Of a stretch of 64,000 nt of DNA, positions 28,009 through 37,284 are shown piece after piece. Within the stretch, counting starts at the first letter, position 1. The number at the start of each line of letters is the position of its first letter. The stretch is from assembly GCA_947476475.1 (NCBI GenBank), contig CANJQT010000004.1, positions 1 to 64,000 on the forward strand, given 5' to 3'. The notes beneath the pieces were generated by a model that made no database searches, had not been told where the DNA came from, and saw only the letters and a program-made list of their open reading frames with translations. The DNA is from Paracoccaceae bacterium. Lineage in GTDB: Bacteria > Pseudomonadota > Alphaproteobacteria > Rhodobacterales > Rhodobacteraceae. Made by a program: the position numbers and the translations under genes.

Positions 28009-28818
28009 CTATTTCTGGACGCCTTCGGCCGCGTGCTGCCAAACGGTCTTGGCCAGAATAACGACGACGACAATGAAAATCAGGATCACAGAGATGGCGG
28101 CAATCGCCGGGTCGATATTGTCGCGCAATCCCATCCACATCAGCCGCGGCAGCGTGACGGCATTGACCGAGGTGATGAAAAGCGTCACCCCGATTTCCTC
28201 CCACGAAAGCACGAAGGTCAACAGCAGTGCAGAAAGCAGCCCGAACCGGATATTGGGCAGGATGATGCTGCGCACACGAACCATCAGCCCGGCCCCCATC
28301 CCCCGCGCGGCCATGTCAATGCGACGGTCCACCTGCGCAAGGGCCACTGTAATCAACACGACGGCAAAGGGCGCAATCATCACCGAATGCGCCAGCGCGA
28401 CGCCCGCCCAGGTATCATAGGCGACAAGGTTGTTGATCTTGCTCAGCGTGATCAGGAAGAAATACAGCGTCAAAGCCGAAACCACTGGCGGCGCCACCAT
28501 CGGCAACAGGGCGATGCCCATCAACACCCCGGCATGGCGTGGCTGCAAGATCCAGATGCCAAGACTGAACGCCAAGGCCAGTGTCGTGGCCAGAAGCGAA
28601 CTGGCCACCCCGATGCCGATCGACAGGGCGGTGCCCCTTATCCAGGCAGGATTTTCCAGAAGCGCGCGATAATGGCGCAGCGACCAGTCTCCCTCCGGCA
28701 GGGAAAGGTAGCGGTTGGGCGTAAAGGATACCGGAATCACCGCAATAAGCGGCATCAGCAGGAACACCGCGACCAGTGCGGCAAGGCAGGCGGCAAGGCG
28801 TCCGGGGCGCGTGATCAT
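28009..28818 (-). CDS. ABC transporter permease, PotC-like
   Basis: 269 residues, about six membrane helices, with a binding-protein-dependent permease (EAA-like) loop around AARGMGAG. The gene overlaps the other permease by 4 bases. Together with the ATPase and solute-binding genes upstream it forms a Pot/opine-type importer. Substrate is not determinable; polyamine-like, amino-acid-derivative and opine ligands are all known for this family. Confidence 0.88.
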   Translation of the reverse strand: MITRPGRLAACLAALVAVFLLMPLIAVIPVSFTPNRYLSLPEGDWSLRHYRALLENPAWIRGTALSIGIGVASSLLATTLALAFSLGIWILQPRHAGVLMGIALLPMVAPPVVSALTLYFFLITLSKINNLVAYDTWAGVALAHSVMIAPFAVVLITVALAQVDRRIDMAARGMGAGLMVRVRSIILPNIRFGLLSALLLTFVLSWEEIGVTLFITSVNAVTLPRLMWMGLRDNIDPAIAAISVILIFIVVVVILAKTVWQHAAEGVQK

Positions 28819-29636
28819 TGTGGCCTACCGGGGCGGACCCGCCGCATCAGAAGCGCCAGCATAGCACCCACGGCCAGCATCAGGATCACGCTGACCGCCG
28901 CGCCCAGTCCCCAGTCAGGGCTTTGGAATATCCGCAGATAAATCAGTTCCGCAGCCATAACGCTGCGTCCGCCGCCAAGGATTGCAGGCGTTACAAAGAA
29001 CCCCAGTGCAAAGACGAACACCACCAGCGCGGCCCCCAGAATGCCGGATGCGGTCATCGGCACGAAGATCTGGCCAAACACCCGCGCCCGCCCGGCCCCC
29101 ATGCCACGCGCAGCAAGCAGCGCCCGCTCGTCCACCGCGCGCATTGCCGAGGCCAGCGGAAACGCCGCAAACGGGATCAGGAAATGCACCATGCCAACCA
29201 CGACACCAAATTCGTTGCGCACCATGGTCAGCGGTTCCGACAGGATCCCCAGCGACTGCATCCACGTGTTCAGAATGCCCTTGTTCGACAAAAGCGCCAG
29301 CCAGCCAAATGCCCGCGTCAGCACCGAAATCCAGAACGGAATAAGAATGCACAGCTCTACCGCCAAGCGCTGTGCCGGGCTTCCCCGGACCCACAGAAGC
29401 GTGATCATGTAGGCCGCGCTGACCGCCGTCAGCGTCACCACCGCGCAAATCCGCAAGGTGCGCAAGAACACCGAAAGCACCAAAGGATCGCTCAGCGCTG
29501 TCTGGTATTGGCCAAGGCCCGGTTCGGGCAGGGTCACGCTCCAGCGCAGGATGCCCAGAAACGGCACCAGATAGGTCAGCACCGTAAACCCGATCAGGGG
29601 GGCAATCAGCAGCGCGGATCTGGGCAAGGTGGGCAT
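28815..29636 (-). CDS. ABC transporter permease, PotB-like
   Basis: 273 residues, about six membrane helices, EAA-like loop at LLAARGMGAG. It is the first permease of the pair and is followed by a 4-base overlap with the second, as usual in potABCD-like operons. It starts about 57 bases after the solute-binding gene. Confidence 0.88.
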   Translation of the reverse strand: MPTLPRSALLIAPLIGFTVLTYLVPFLGILRWSVTLPEPGLGQYQTALSDPLVLSVFLRTLRICAVVTLTAVSAAYMITLLWVRGSPAQRLAVELCILIPFWISVLTRAFGWLALLSNKGILNTWMQSLGILSEPLTMVRNEFGVVVGMVHFLIPFAAFPLASAMRAVDERALLAARGMGAGRARVFGQIFVPMTASGILGAALVVFVFALGFFVTPAILGGGRSVMAAELIYLRIFQSPDWGLGAAVSVILMLAVGAMLALLMRRVRPGRPQ

Positions 29637-29693
29637 GACGACCTTTCAAAGCGAGCGGCCCCCCAGGCGCTTGGCCGGGGGGCCACACAGAAA

Positions 29694-30809
29694 TCAGGCG
29701 GAAATGATCGCCAGATACGCATCCAGCGCCGCGCCATAGTTCGCTTCGTACCACTCCATGTTCAGCGGAATCTGAAGTGCGAAGTTGGCCGGATCAACCG
29801 GATTGAACCGCGCATCCTCTGGTGGCAGCAGGGCGTCGGTGGCGGGGTTTGCCGGGCCTTGCGCCAGCATCTGGAACATCACCAGCTGTTTCGCCGGATC
29901 CTGCGCCGAGGCGATGAACTTCATCGCCGCCTCTGCCCCGCCGGGATTGCCCTTGATCACCGCCATGGATCCCGGTGCGATCAGGCCCTGATCCCAGATG
30001 AACTTGATGTCACCACCCGAGTCGGTCTCGATCAGCTTGGCGCGGGTCGACCAGACCAGCGCCATCGACGCTTCGCCATTCAGAAGCAGCGACTGGCTTT
30101 CGGCCCCGCCGCCCCAATAGGACACGACATTGCCCTTGAAGGCCTCAAGCTTCTTGTGGGCGCGCTCGATGTCCAGTGGGTAAAGATCCGCCGGGGCAAC
30201 GCCGTCGCCCATCAACAGCGCCTCCCACATTGCGGCGCCCCATTTGTACATGCCGCGCTTGCCGGGAAACTTTTCGACGTCAAAGAAATCTGCCATGCTT
30301 TTCGGCGGGTTGTCACCGAACTTCTTGGCGTCATAGGCGATGATGTAGCTGTAGAAATAGCTTGAAGCCGCAAATTCCCAGCCAAAGCCTTCACGGGTCT
30401 TTGCCTTGTCGACGACGGCATAGTCGATCGGCTCCATCATGCCCTTCTTGCCCAGCGCCTGCGCCGAGAAGGGATCGGCGTCGACGATATCCCAGGCGGG
30501 CTTGCCGCTTTCAAACTGCGCCTGGATAGCCCCTTCGCTGGGGCCGGACCCGTCCTGTTTCACGGTAATTCCGGTTTCGGCCAGGAAAGGCGCGCCATAG
30601 GCGGTGTCATAGGCGGTCATCGCATCACCGCCCCAGTTGACGAACACCAGTTCGCCCGAAGCCGCAAGGACGGGCGCTCCGCGCAGCCCGACGGCGGCAG
30701 TTCCCATCATCATCACGGCAAGCTGTGTAAAGCGACGGCGAGAAATTTCGCCCTTGCGGGCCTTGTCGGCAAGAATTTCAATCTGGTCAGCTTCGAAGTG
30801 GGCGTTCAT
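29694..30809 (-). CDS. Extracellular solute-binding protein, PotD-like, Tat-type signal
   Basis: 371 residues. The N-terminus has SRRRFT (23-28) followed by a hydrophobic stretch and a cut near LAAS, indicating Tat export. The mature part begins ELVFVNWGGDAM, typical of family 1/PotD-like binding proteins. Tat export implies the protein folds before secretion. It probably sets the ligand specificity of the importer; the ligand is unknown, but nearby M20 and DDAH-family enzymes suggest a guanidino or N-acyl amino-acid compound (inference). Confidence 0.88.
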   Translation of the reverse strand: MNAHFEADQIEILADKARKGEISRRRFTQLAVMMMGTAAVGLRGAPVLAASGELVFVNWGGDAMTAYDTAYGAPFLAETGITVKQDGSGPSEGAIQAQFESGKPAWDIVDADPFSAQALGKKGMMEPIDYAVVDKAKTREGFGWEFAASSYFYSYIIAYDAKKFGDNPPKSMADFFDVEKFPGKRGMYKWGAAMWEALLMGDGVAPADLYPLDIERAHKKLEAFKGNVVSYWGGGAESQSLLLNGEASMALVWSTRAKLIETDSGGDIKFIWDQGLIAPGSMAVIKGNPGGAEAAMKFIASAQDPAKQLVMFQMLAQGPANPATDALLPPEDARFNPVDPANFALQIPLNMEWYEANYGAALDAYLAIISA

Positions 30810-30847
30810 GGTCAGTCTCCATTGTTGCGGTGTCGAAACGATTGCAG

Positions 30848-31918
30848 TTACAGAAAGATGCCTCGGTCAGGCGGCCAAGCGGCCCAGACCGAAGCGCCGA
30901 TAGTCAGCCCCGTCGGCAAGGCGGCGGTAGGCACCGACAGAACCAGCGGAACCTGACCTGCCGAGGCCAGCGAAAGCTGCGTTTCTGCCCCCAGATAAGT
31001 CAGATCGCGCAAGGTGGCGGCGATGGCGTTGCCTGTATCGGGCCGGGTCAGGCAAAGTGACATATATTCCGGGCGCACGGCAAGAACGCGGCTTGGCGTG
31101 CCAGGCATCCCCGCGATGCGCAGGCTTTGGCCTTCGAAGGAAGCCTGCGCCCCGTCTGGCGTCACGGACACGTCAGATATGTTCAAAATATTGATATCAC
31201 CAAGAAATTCCGCCACAAACCGATTGGCGGGCCGCTCGTAAACCTCTTTGGGCGGTGCGATCTGCTGCAAGGTGCCCTTGTCGAATATGGCAACCCGGCT
31301 TGACAGCGCCAAAGCCTCGGACTGGTCATGGGTGACAAAGACAAAGGTGGTGCCAAGCTCGCGGTGCAGGCGCTTTACCTCGTCCTGCATCTGGCCGCGC
31401 AGGTTCTTGTCCAGCGCAGAGAAAGGTTCGTCCAGCAGCAGGACCGGCGGATCATAGACCAGCGCACGCGCCAGCGCGACCCGCTGCTGCTGGCCCCCCG
31501 ACAGGCCCGACGGGCGCTTGTGGCTGTGTCCGCCAAGGCCCACCATTTCAACCATCTCGCCAACCCGGCGTTTGATATCGCTGTCCGTGCGGCCCTGCAC
31601 CTTCAGGGGGAAGGCAATGTTCTGTTCCACCGTCATGTGCGGAAACAGGGCATAGCCCTGAAACACCATGCCAAACGCCCGCGCCTCGGCGGGGGTATTG
31701 GTCAGATCGTGACCGTCCAGGGTCAGGCGCCCGGTCGTTGCCGCTTCAAACCCGGCAAGGATCATCAGAAACGTCGTCTTGCCGGATCCCGATGGGCCCA
31801 GAAGCGTCACAAATTCACCGCGCCCGATGGTCAGGCTAATATCCGTCAGGGCCGCAAACGAGCCAAATGACTTGCCGATTGCCTCGGCGCCAATCTCGGC
31901 GGCCTTGATTTTTCTCAC
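30848..31918 (-). CDS. ABC transporter ATP-binding protein, PotA-like
   Basis: 356 residues with Walker A GPSGSGKTT, signature LSGGQQQR, Walker B LLLDEPFSALD and a C-terminal TOBE-like regulatory domain from about 280. First gene of the importer operon. The upstream region contains an inverted repeat that may be a regulator site. Confidence 0.93.
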   Translation of the reverse strand: MRKIKAAEIGAEAIGKSFGSFAALTDISLTIGRGEFVTLLGPSGSGKTTFLMILAGFEAATTGRLTLDGHDLTNTPAEARAFGMVFQGYALFPHMTVEQNIAFPLKVQGRTDSDIKRRVGEMVEMVGLGGHSHKRPSGLSGGQQQRVALARALVYDPPVLLLDEPFSALDKNLRGQMQDEVKRLHRELGTTFVFVTHDQSEALALSSRVAIFDKGTLQQIAPPKEVYERPANRFVAEFLGDINILNISDVSVTPDGAQASFEGQSLRIAGMPGTPSRVLAVRPEYMSLCLTRPDTGNAIAATLRDLTYLGAETQLSLASAGQVPLVLSVPTAALPTGLTIGASVWAAWPPDRGIFL

Positions 31919-31992
31919 CCGGACTCCCCCTGATGTTGCGTAAATCGTAATGGCTGTCTGTCCTGCTGGGCAAACGATAGTTTTTCACCGCG

Positions 31993-32013
31993 ACGACAAA
32001 GAAAATTTGTCGT
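31993..32013. promoter_or_regulatory. Inverted repeat upstream of the importer operon
   Basis: Perfect 8-bp arms, ACGACAAA (31993-32000) and TTTGTCGT (32006-32013), around GAAAA. It lies 75 bases upstream of the PotA-like start and 16 bases beyond the LysR stop. There is no T-run in the direction of LysR transcription, so an operator is more likely than a terminator. Confidence 0.4.
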
Positions 32014-32028
32014 TGCGGTGCAGCAGCC

Positions 32029-32928
32029 TCAAACTTTCGTCAGCGGCAGGTTTTGCAGCCGTTCAGCGCGAAGCCAGTTGCGAAAGGCGACAACGGTCGG
32101 ACTTTCCGCCAAGGCAAGTGGCACCACCATGTAATAGGCGCGCGCCAGGCGCACTGTTTGTTCGAACGGCCGCAGAAGCTGCCCGTTGTTCATCGCGTCC
32201 TCCGACAGAACCATATCTCCCATCGCGATTCCCTGACCGCCCAATGCGGCCGAATAGACCAGGTGCATGTCCGAAAAAACCACGCCGGTTGCCGCAAGGT
32301 GCGGGTCCAGCCCGGTTGCCGCAAACCATGTGGCCCAGTCGTTGTTGTCGGACAAATGCAGCAACCCCAGCCTCAGCACATCGGCCGGCTCGGGCATCCC
32401 GCCCAAGCGGTTTACCATTGTCGGGCTGCAAACCGGGGTGGCCACCACATCAAGAACATGTTCGGCCTGCATGCCGGGAAATTCGCCGTCTCCAAAGGTG
32501 ATAAACAGGTCAACGTCGGGGTTGTTGACCTCTCCAAGCCGGCGCGGGGTGACGATCGAAAGGGCAACATCCGGGTAAGCCGAGGTAAAGCGCCCGATCT
32601 TGTTGCAAAGCCAGCCCGCGGCAAATCCCGGCGCACAGCTGACGTTCAGATTGCCTGCTGTGCCGCGTCCGGTGTTGCGCGCCGCCGATCCTGATATCGC
32701 CAGCAGCGCCTGACGTATGTCGTTGGCATAGGCGCGCCCCTGCGAAGTCAGTTCGACCCGCGTGCCAATGCGGTTCAGCATCTCAAAATCCAGATCGCGC
32801 TCAAGCATCCGCAGTTGATGGCTGACGGCAGAGCGGGTCAGGTTCAGCTCTTCTGCTGCCTGCCACACTGTGCCGTGGCGCGCGAAACTTTCTAGCGCCC
32901 GCAGCGCCTGCGTGGATGGAATTCGCAT
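32029..32928 (-). CDS. LysR-family transcriptional regulator, GcvA-like
   Basis: 299 residues. N-terminal winged helix-turn-helix with AAEELNLTRSAVSHQL, then a LysR substrate-binding domain. It sits between the importer operon (same strand, downstream) and the divergent M20-DDAH genes, 147 bases away, the classic place for a LysR regulator of the flanking catabolic genes. Inducer unknown. Confidence 0.88.
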   Translation of the reverse strand: MRIPSTQALRALESFARHGTVWQAAEELNLTRSAVSHQLRMLERDLDFEMLNRIGTRVELTSQGRAYANDIRQALLAISGSAARNTGRGTAGNLNVSCAPGFAAGWLCNKIGRFTSAYPDVALSIVTPRRLGEVNNPDVDLFITFGDGEFPGMQAEHVLDVVATPVCSPTMVNRLGGMPEPADVLRLGLLHLSDNNDWATWFAATGLDPHLAATGVVFSDMHLVYSAALGGQGIAMGDMVLSEDAMNNGQLLRPFEQTVRLARAYYMVVPLALAESPTVVAFRNWLRAERLQNLPLTKV

Positions 32929-33075
32929 CGTGATGTCCCACCTTTAGCATCAGCATAGGCGCTGGATATTCCCGCAGACAAGAGGTTCGGTGAAATTGGT
33001 TTGTCGATCTTCAAAAAAGGTTTCACTTCTCGGGCCGGAGGATAGGCGTATAGGCTTTCGCCAAAGGATGCTCCG

Positions 33076-34659
33076 ATGCCCCAAAGCCCAGCCCAGCTTC
33101 ATGCCCTGTCCGAGATAGCTGCCCTAGCCAAAGGCCTGTCGGACGGCGCAGCGACGATCTTTGACTTTGGCGAAACCGCCTGGCGCGAATACCGCTCGGC
33201 CGCCTGGTATGTCGAACGGCTGCGCGCCGAAGGCTTTACGGTCGAGGAAGGCTCTGCCGGAATGCCAACCGCTTTTTGCGCCGATTGGTCGAATGGCCCC
33301 GGCCCGGTGATCGGGCTTTATGCGGAATATGACGCGGTGCCCGGCAACTGTCAGGCGGCGTCAATCCGGCGCGAACCGCGGGCGGGTCTGGGCTATCAGG
33401 CCGGCGGCCACACCGATCCGCATTCCGGTTTGGGAATGGCGGGTCTTGGGGCTGTTCTGGCGATCAAGGCCGCCATGCAAAAGCACGATATTCCCGGCGG
33501 CCTGCGCTTTACCGGCGAGCCAGCGGAAAAGGTCCGCGGATCAAAGCCCATCCACGCGGCGGCGGGCTATTATGACGGGCTGGCCGCAATCCTGTCCTTC
33601 CATCCCTTCTACATGCTTCCGATGTGCAACACCGTGCGCTGGGACACGCATTGCGGCGCGGCCTACGCGATGATCTACCGGTTCATATGCGATGCGCCCG
33701 AAAGCTGGGGCCTGCATGACGGCGCGCCAATCCCGCAGTCGCATTCCGCAGTGCGGGCGCCCGGCGCCAATGACGCGCTGATGCTGATGTATCAGGCTTC
33801 GAAATCCCTGCGCGATTCGATGCTGCCCCATCAGGGTGGGTGGTCGATCTCGGAAGCGATCCTGACGGCTGGGCAGGCCACCGCTGACAATCTGCCTGCA
33901 GGTCTCGCCGAAGTGCAGTACATGATTCGCGTGCCGACCATTGCCATGGCCGATCAGGTGACCGCGGCGCTGGATCGCAACGCCGCTGCCGCCGCCGCGA
34001 TGACCGGTTGCCGGTATGAACGCCATTGGGTCTGCAAATCCCGGCATGGGTTGGCCAACCACGCCATTGCCACGACGGTGTGGCAGGCGATGCAGGCGGT
34101 CGGCGCACCGGTTTGGGACGAGACCGCCAAGGCGGTAGCGCGCGAGATTCAGGTGGGCCTGGGGATGGAACCTATGGCCGAACCTTTCATCGACGAAATG
34201 AGCCGCCTGATTGATCCGCAATCTGCCGAAGCGATCTTGCGTCACGATCTGCCGCCGTCGCAGTTGAACTCCACCTCCGACGATTACACCGACATGACAT
34301 GGCATGCGCCGACGGCGCGGTTCTATATCGCCCGCCCAGCCCTCAAGGCCCCGGCGGGGCAGGCCTATCCCGCATGGGTGATGAACGCGTTGGGCGGAAT
34401 TCCGGCCACCATCGACCCGATGGTGCAAACTGCGGCGAAGATACTTGCCCTGTCAGCCCTGCGGCTGCTGGAGGATCCTGCCGCGCGCAACGCAGCGATG
34501 GAAGAATTCAAACAGCGCACCGGGGGCGGTATCGGCGGCAGCAAATGGATCGCGCCACTGTGTGACTATCCCGCCCCCATTCATTTTCGCTGGCCTGAAT
34601 ATGTGACAACCCCGCGTGGGCGCGATTGGTGGATCCCCTCCACCATGCCCGACGCCTGA
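33076..34659 (+). CDS. M20-family amidohydrolase, AbgB-like
   Basis: 527 residues, no signal peptide. YAEYDAVPG and the downstream GHTDPHSGLGMAGLG segment contain the first metal ligands; FTGEPAEKVRGSKP carries the catalytic glutamates. AbgB-like M20 enzymes split amides such as p-aminobenzoyl-glutamate or N-acyl amino acids. Followed 18 bases later by the DDAH-family gene, so the two probably act in sequence. Confidence 0.82.
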   Translation: MPQSPAQLHALSEIAALAKGLSDGAATIFDFGETAWREYRSAAWYVERLRAEGFTVEEGSAGMPTAFCADWSNGPGPVIGLYAEYDAVPGNCQAASIRREPRAGLGYQAGGHTDPHSGLGMAGLGAVLAIKAAMQKHDIPGGLRFTGEPAEKVRGSKPIHAAAGYYDGLAAILSFHPFYMLPMCNTVRWDTHCGAAYAMIYRFICDAPESWGLHDGAPIPQSHSAVRAPGANDALMLMYQASKSLRDSMLPHQGGWSISEAILTAGQATADNLPAGLAEVQYMIRVPTIAMADQVTAALDRNAAAAAAMTGCRYERHWVCKSRHGLANHAIATTVWQAMQAVGAPVWDETAKAVAREIQVGLGMEPMAEPFIDEMSRLIDPQSAEAILRHDLPPSQLNSTSDDYTDMTWHAPTARFYIARPALKAPAGQAYPAWVMNALGGIPATIDPMVQTAAKILALSALRLLEDPAARNAAMEEFKQRTGGGIGGSKWIAPLCDYPAPIHFRWPEYVTTPRGRDWWIPSTMPDA

Positions 34660-34677
34660 AAACAGGAGACATCCGCA

Positions 34678-35607
34678 ATGCAAACCTACCGCCACGGATC
34701 AGAGCCCTTCAGCCTGCAACGCCGCAACCTCAAGGGTGGCACGAAGCCGCTGGAAGGCTGGGGGTTTCGCAATGAAACCGATCCGCTGACAGACGTGTTG
34801 CTGGGGTCACCCGCGCATTTGCGGCATCTGTCAACCTCGTCCTTGTCGCGCAAGCACCTGCGCGAGGCGCCGTGCAACATACAGGTAGGCCAGGCTCAGC
34901 ATGCCGAACTGGTTTCGGCATATGAACATTTCGGGGTGAAGGTGCACATGCATACGCCCTCGCCGGAACTGCCGATGCAGGTCTATGCCCGCGACAGCAG
35001 CGTGATGACGCCTTATGGCGCGATCATCACCGCAATGGCGAACTGGTGGCGGCGCGGCGAAAACTATGTGGCGATTCGCACCTACGAACAGCTGGGCATC
35101 CCGATCTACGACATGGTTACCGCAGGCACATTCGAGGGTGGTGACTTCAACGTGATCGAAGAAGGTTGCGTGCTGATCGGCTGCGGCGGCGCGCGCACCC
35201 AGGAAGAAGGCGCGCGGCAGGTGCAAAGCTGGTTCGAAGCCGAAGGCTGGGAAACAAGGCTGGCCTTCATCGACGAATACTATGTGCATATTGACCTGAT
35301 GGTGGTGCCGATCGCCCCGAAACTGACCGCCGTTTGCCTGGATTGTACCGAGCCGGGCATCGTCGACTGGCTGAAGGCCAAAGGCCACGAGATCATCGAC
35401 GTGCCTTTCAAGGACACCATGGCGCTGGGCTGCAATTTCATGTCGCTGGGCCGCGACCGGGTGATCGCCCCCGCCATCTCGAAGTCGCTGATCGGCCAAT
35501 TGCGCGCCCGCGGATTCGAGGTCGCCGCAATCGACATGTCGGAAATCTCGAAAACCGGCGGCGGCATTCACTGCATGGCGCAGTCGCTGAAGCGCGAAGC
35601 GGCATAA
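34678..35607 (+). CDS. Dimethylarginine dimethylaminohydrolase (DDAH)/amidinotransferase family enzyme
   Basis: 309 residues of the guanidino-group-modifying (pentein) fold. Visible catalytic set: Asp106 in YARDSS, EGGD at 153-156, His204 in YVHIDL and Cys299 in GGGIHCM. The ART-x-EEGARQ stretch matches bacterial DDAH. DDAH turns N-omega-methylated arginine into citrulline and methylamine or dimethylamine; other members are arginine deiminases or amidinotransferases, so the substrate is not proven. Dmm genes for dimethylamine lie 4 kb downstream. Confidence 0.75.
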   Translation: MQTYRHGSEPFSLQRRNLKGGTKPLEGWGFRNETDPLTDVLLGSPAHLRHLSTSSLSRKHLREAPCNIQVGQAQHAELVSAYEHFGVKVHMHTPSPELPMQVYARDSSVMTPYGAIITAMANWWRRGENYVAIRTYEQLGIPIYDMVTAGTFEGGDFNVIEEGCVLIGCGGARTQEEGARQVQSWFEAEGWETRLAFIDEYYVHIDLMVVPIAPKLTAVCLDCTEPGIVDWLKAKGHEIIDVPFKDTMALGCNFMSLGRDRVIAPAISKSLIGQLRARGFEVAAIDMSEISKTGGGIHCMAQSLKREAA

Positions 35608-35625
35608 GGCTCTTTTTGAAGAAGA

Positions 35626-35658
35626 ATGGCGGCGCGAGAACCGGCGCCGCCATTTTTT
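35626..35658 (+). terminator. Rho-independent terminator after the DDAH-family gene
   Basis: Perfect 10-bp stem, ATGGCGGCGC (35626-35635) with GCGCCGCCAT (35644-35653), followed by TTTTTT. It separates the M20-DDAH unit from tmm. Confidence 0.9.
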
Positions 35659-35770
35659 ATTTGCGGTCTGCGTCATGCCGGATACAAGTGTGGCTGTCCT
35701 GAACGGGCAGGCGACATCATGCCGAACCCCTGATTCCCAGTCGGAATGTCTGGCAGCCAAATGAGATATT

Positions 35771-35878
35771 GTTGGCGTTTGCTTGTTCACCGACAGGAAT
35801 AAGATTTGACACACACGCAAACTGTCTTTTAGGCTTCGTGCTGGGCTCCAATTGTAGCCGCCTGCCACTAACGCCAAC
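35771..35878. repeat. Inverted repeat pair bracketing the tmm promoter/leader
   Basis: GTTGGCGTT (35771-35779) and its exact complement AACGCCAAC (35870-35878) flank about 90 bases immediately before tmm; the right arm ends 14 bases before the start codon. A second inner pair, GTTTGC (35777-35782) and GCAAAC (35817-35822), partly overlaps. They may be operator halves for looping or the closing stem of a leader RNA. Confidence 0.4.
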
Positions 35879-35892
35879 ATTCGAGGGTAACC

Positions 35893-37236
35893 ATGAAAAA
35901 AAGAGTCGCCGTGATCGGAGCTGGTCCGTCGGGCCTCGCGCAGCTTCGCGCATTCCAGTCTGCCAAGCAAAAGGGCGCGGATATCCCCGAAATCGTCTGT
36001 TTTGAAAAGCAAGACAACTGGGGCGGCCTCTGGAACTACACCTGGCGCACCGGACTGGACGCATATGGCGAACCGGTGCACGGGTCGATGTACCGCTATC
36101 TTTGGTCAAACGGCCCGAAGGAAGGGCTGGAATTTGCCGACTATTCCTTCGAGGAACACTTCGGCAAGCAGATCGCAAGCTATCCGCCGCGGGCTGTGCT
36201 GTTCGACTACATCGAAGGTCGGGTGAAAAGGGCGGGCGTGCGTGACTGGATCCGCTTCGCGTCAACCATCCGCATGGTCAAATACAACAAGGACAAAGGC
36301 AACTTCACCGTCACCGTGCATGACCTGAAAAAGGACAGCATGTATGACGAAGACTTCGACCATGTGGTCGTGGCCTCTGGTCACTTCTCGGTTCCGAATG
36401 TTCCCGAATACCCCGGTTTTGACAAGTTCAACGGCCGCGTTCTGCATGCACATGACTTCCGCGATGCACGCGAATTTGCCGGCAAGGATTTGCTTCTGCT
36501 CGGCTCCTCCTACTCGGCCGAGGACATAGGCAGCCAGTGCTGGAAATATGGCGCCAAATCGATCACGGTCGCCTATCGCAACGCGCCGATGGGATTCAAG
36601 TGGCCCGACAACTGGAAAGAAGTGCCAAAGCTTTTGCACGTGGATGAAACCACCGCCTACTTCGCCGACGGCACTTCGAAGCGGGTCGATGCAATCATTC
36701 TGTGCACCGGCTATAAGCACCACTTCCCCTTCCTGCCCGACGATCTGCGCCTGAAAACCGCGAACCGCCTGGCAACCGCCGATCTCTACAAGGGCGTGGC
36801 GTGGGTGCATAACCCCAAGCTTTTCTATCTTGGCATGCAGGACCAGTGGTTCACCTTCAACATGTTCGACGCGCAAGCCTGGTGGGTACGCGACGCAATC
36901 ATGGGACGGATTGCCATTCCGGCCGACAAGAACGCTTTGCAGAAAGACGTCGCAGACCGTGTTGCGGGCGAAGATGCCGGCGAAGACGCACATGACGCGA
37001 TTCACTATCAGGCCGAATATGTGAAGGAATTGGTGGCCGAGACCGATTATCCCAGCTTCAACATCGACGGCGCCAGCGAAGCCTTCTTCAAATGGAAGGA
37101 CCACAAGAAGGAAGACATCATGGGCTTCCGGAACAATGCCTATGCCTCGGTCATCACCGGCACCATGGCGCCCATCCACCACACTCCGTGGAAAGACGCC
37201 CTCGAGGATTCCATGGAAGCCTATCTGCGAAACTGA
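35893..37236 (+). CDS. tmm: Trimethylamine monooxygenase (flavin-containing monooxygenase)
   Basis: 447 residues. FAD motif GAGPSG (9-14), the stretch [12 protein letters not shown] and [18 protein letters not shown], the FMO signature [11 protein letters not shown] and the NADPH motif [13 protein letters not shown] all match bacterial Tmm closely. It oxidises trimethylamine to TMAO with NADPH and O2 in the cytoplasm. Its product is the substrate of tdm in the same island. Preceded by GAGGG, followed by a terminator, so it is a separate transcript. Activity on other methylated amines or DMS is known for the family. Confidence 0.93.
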   Translation: MKKRVAVIGAGPSGLAQLRAFQSAKQKGADIPEIVCFEKQDNWGGLWNYTWRTGLDAYGEPVHGSMYRYLWSNGPKEGLEFADYSFEEHFGKQIASYPPRAVLFDYIEGRVKRAGVRDWIRFASTIRMVKYNKDKGNFTVTVHDLKKDSMYDEDFDHVVVASGHFSVPNVPEYPGFDKFNGRVLHAHDFRDAREFAGKDLLLLGSSYSAEDIGSQCWKYGAKSITVAYRNAPMGFKWPDNWKEVPKLLHVDETTAYFADGTSKRVDAIILCTGYKHHFPFLPDDLRLKTANRLATADLYKGVAWVHNPKLFYLGMQDQWFTFNMFDAQAWWVRDAIMGRIAIPADKNALQKDVADRVAGEDAGEDAHDAIHYQAEYVKELVAETDYPSFNIDGASEAFFKWKDHKKEDIMGFRNNAYASVITGTMAPIHHTPWKDALEDSMEAYLRN

Positions 37237-37253
37237 AGCCCGCTTGCTATTGA

Positions 37254-37284
37254 AAGGCCCCAAGTGCTGAACTTGGGGCCTTTT
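37254..37284 (+). terminator. Rho-independent terminator after tmm
   Basis: 11-bp perfect stem, AAGGCCCCAAG (37254-37264) with CTTGGGGCCTT (37272-37282), followed by TT (four T in all). Confidence 0.85.

Noticed and set aside
28818..30365. Long open frame (515 codons) on the plus strand
   Set aside because: Antisense to the permease and solute-binding genes; Arg/His/Gln-rich composition typical of shadow frames in high-GC DNA.
31993..32013. Terminator of the LysR gene
   Set aside because: Good hairpin, but the stretch beyond it on the minus strand is A-rich, not T-rich; kept as a possible operator.
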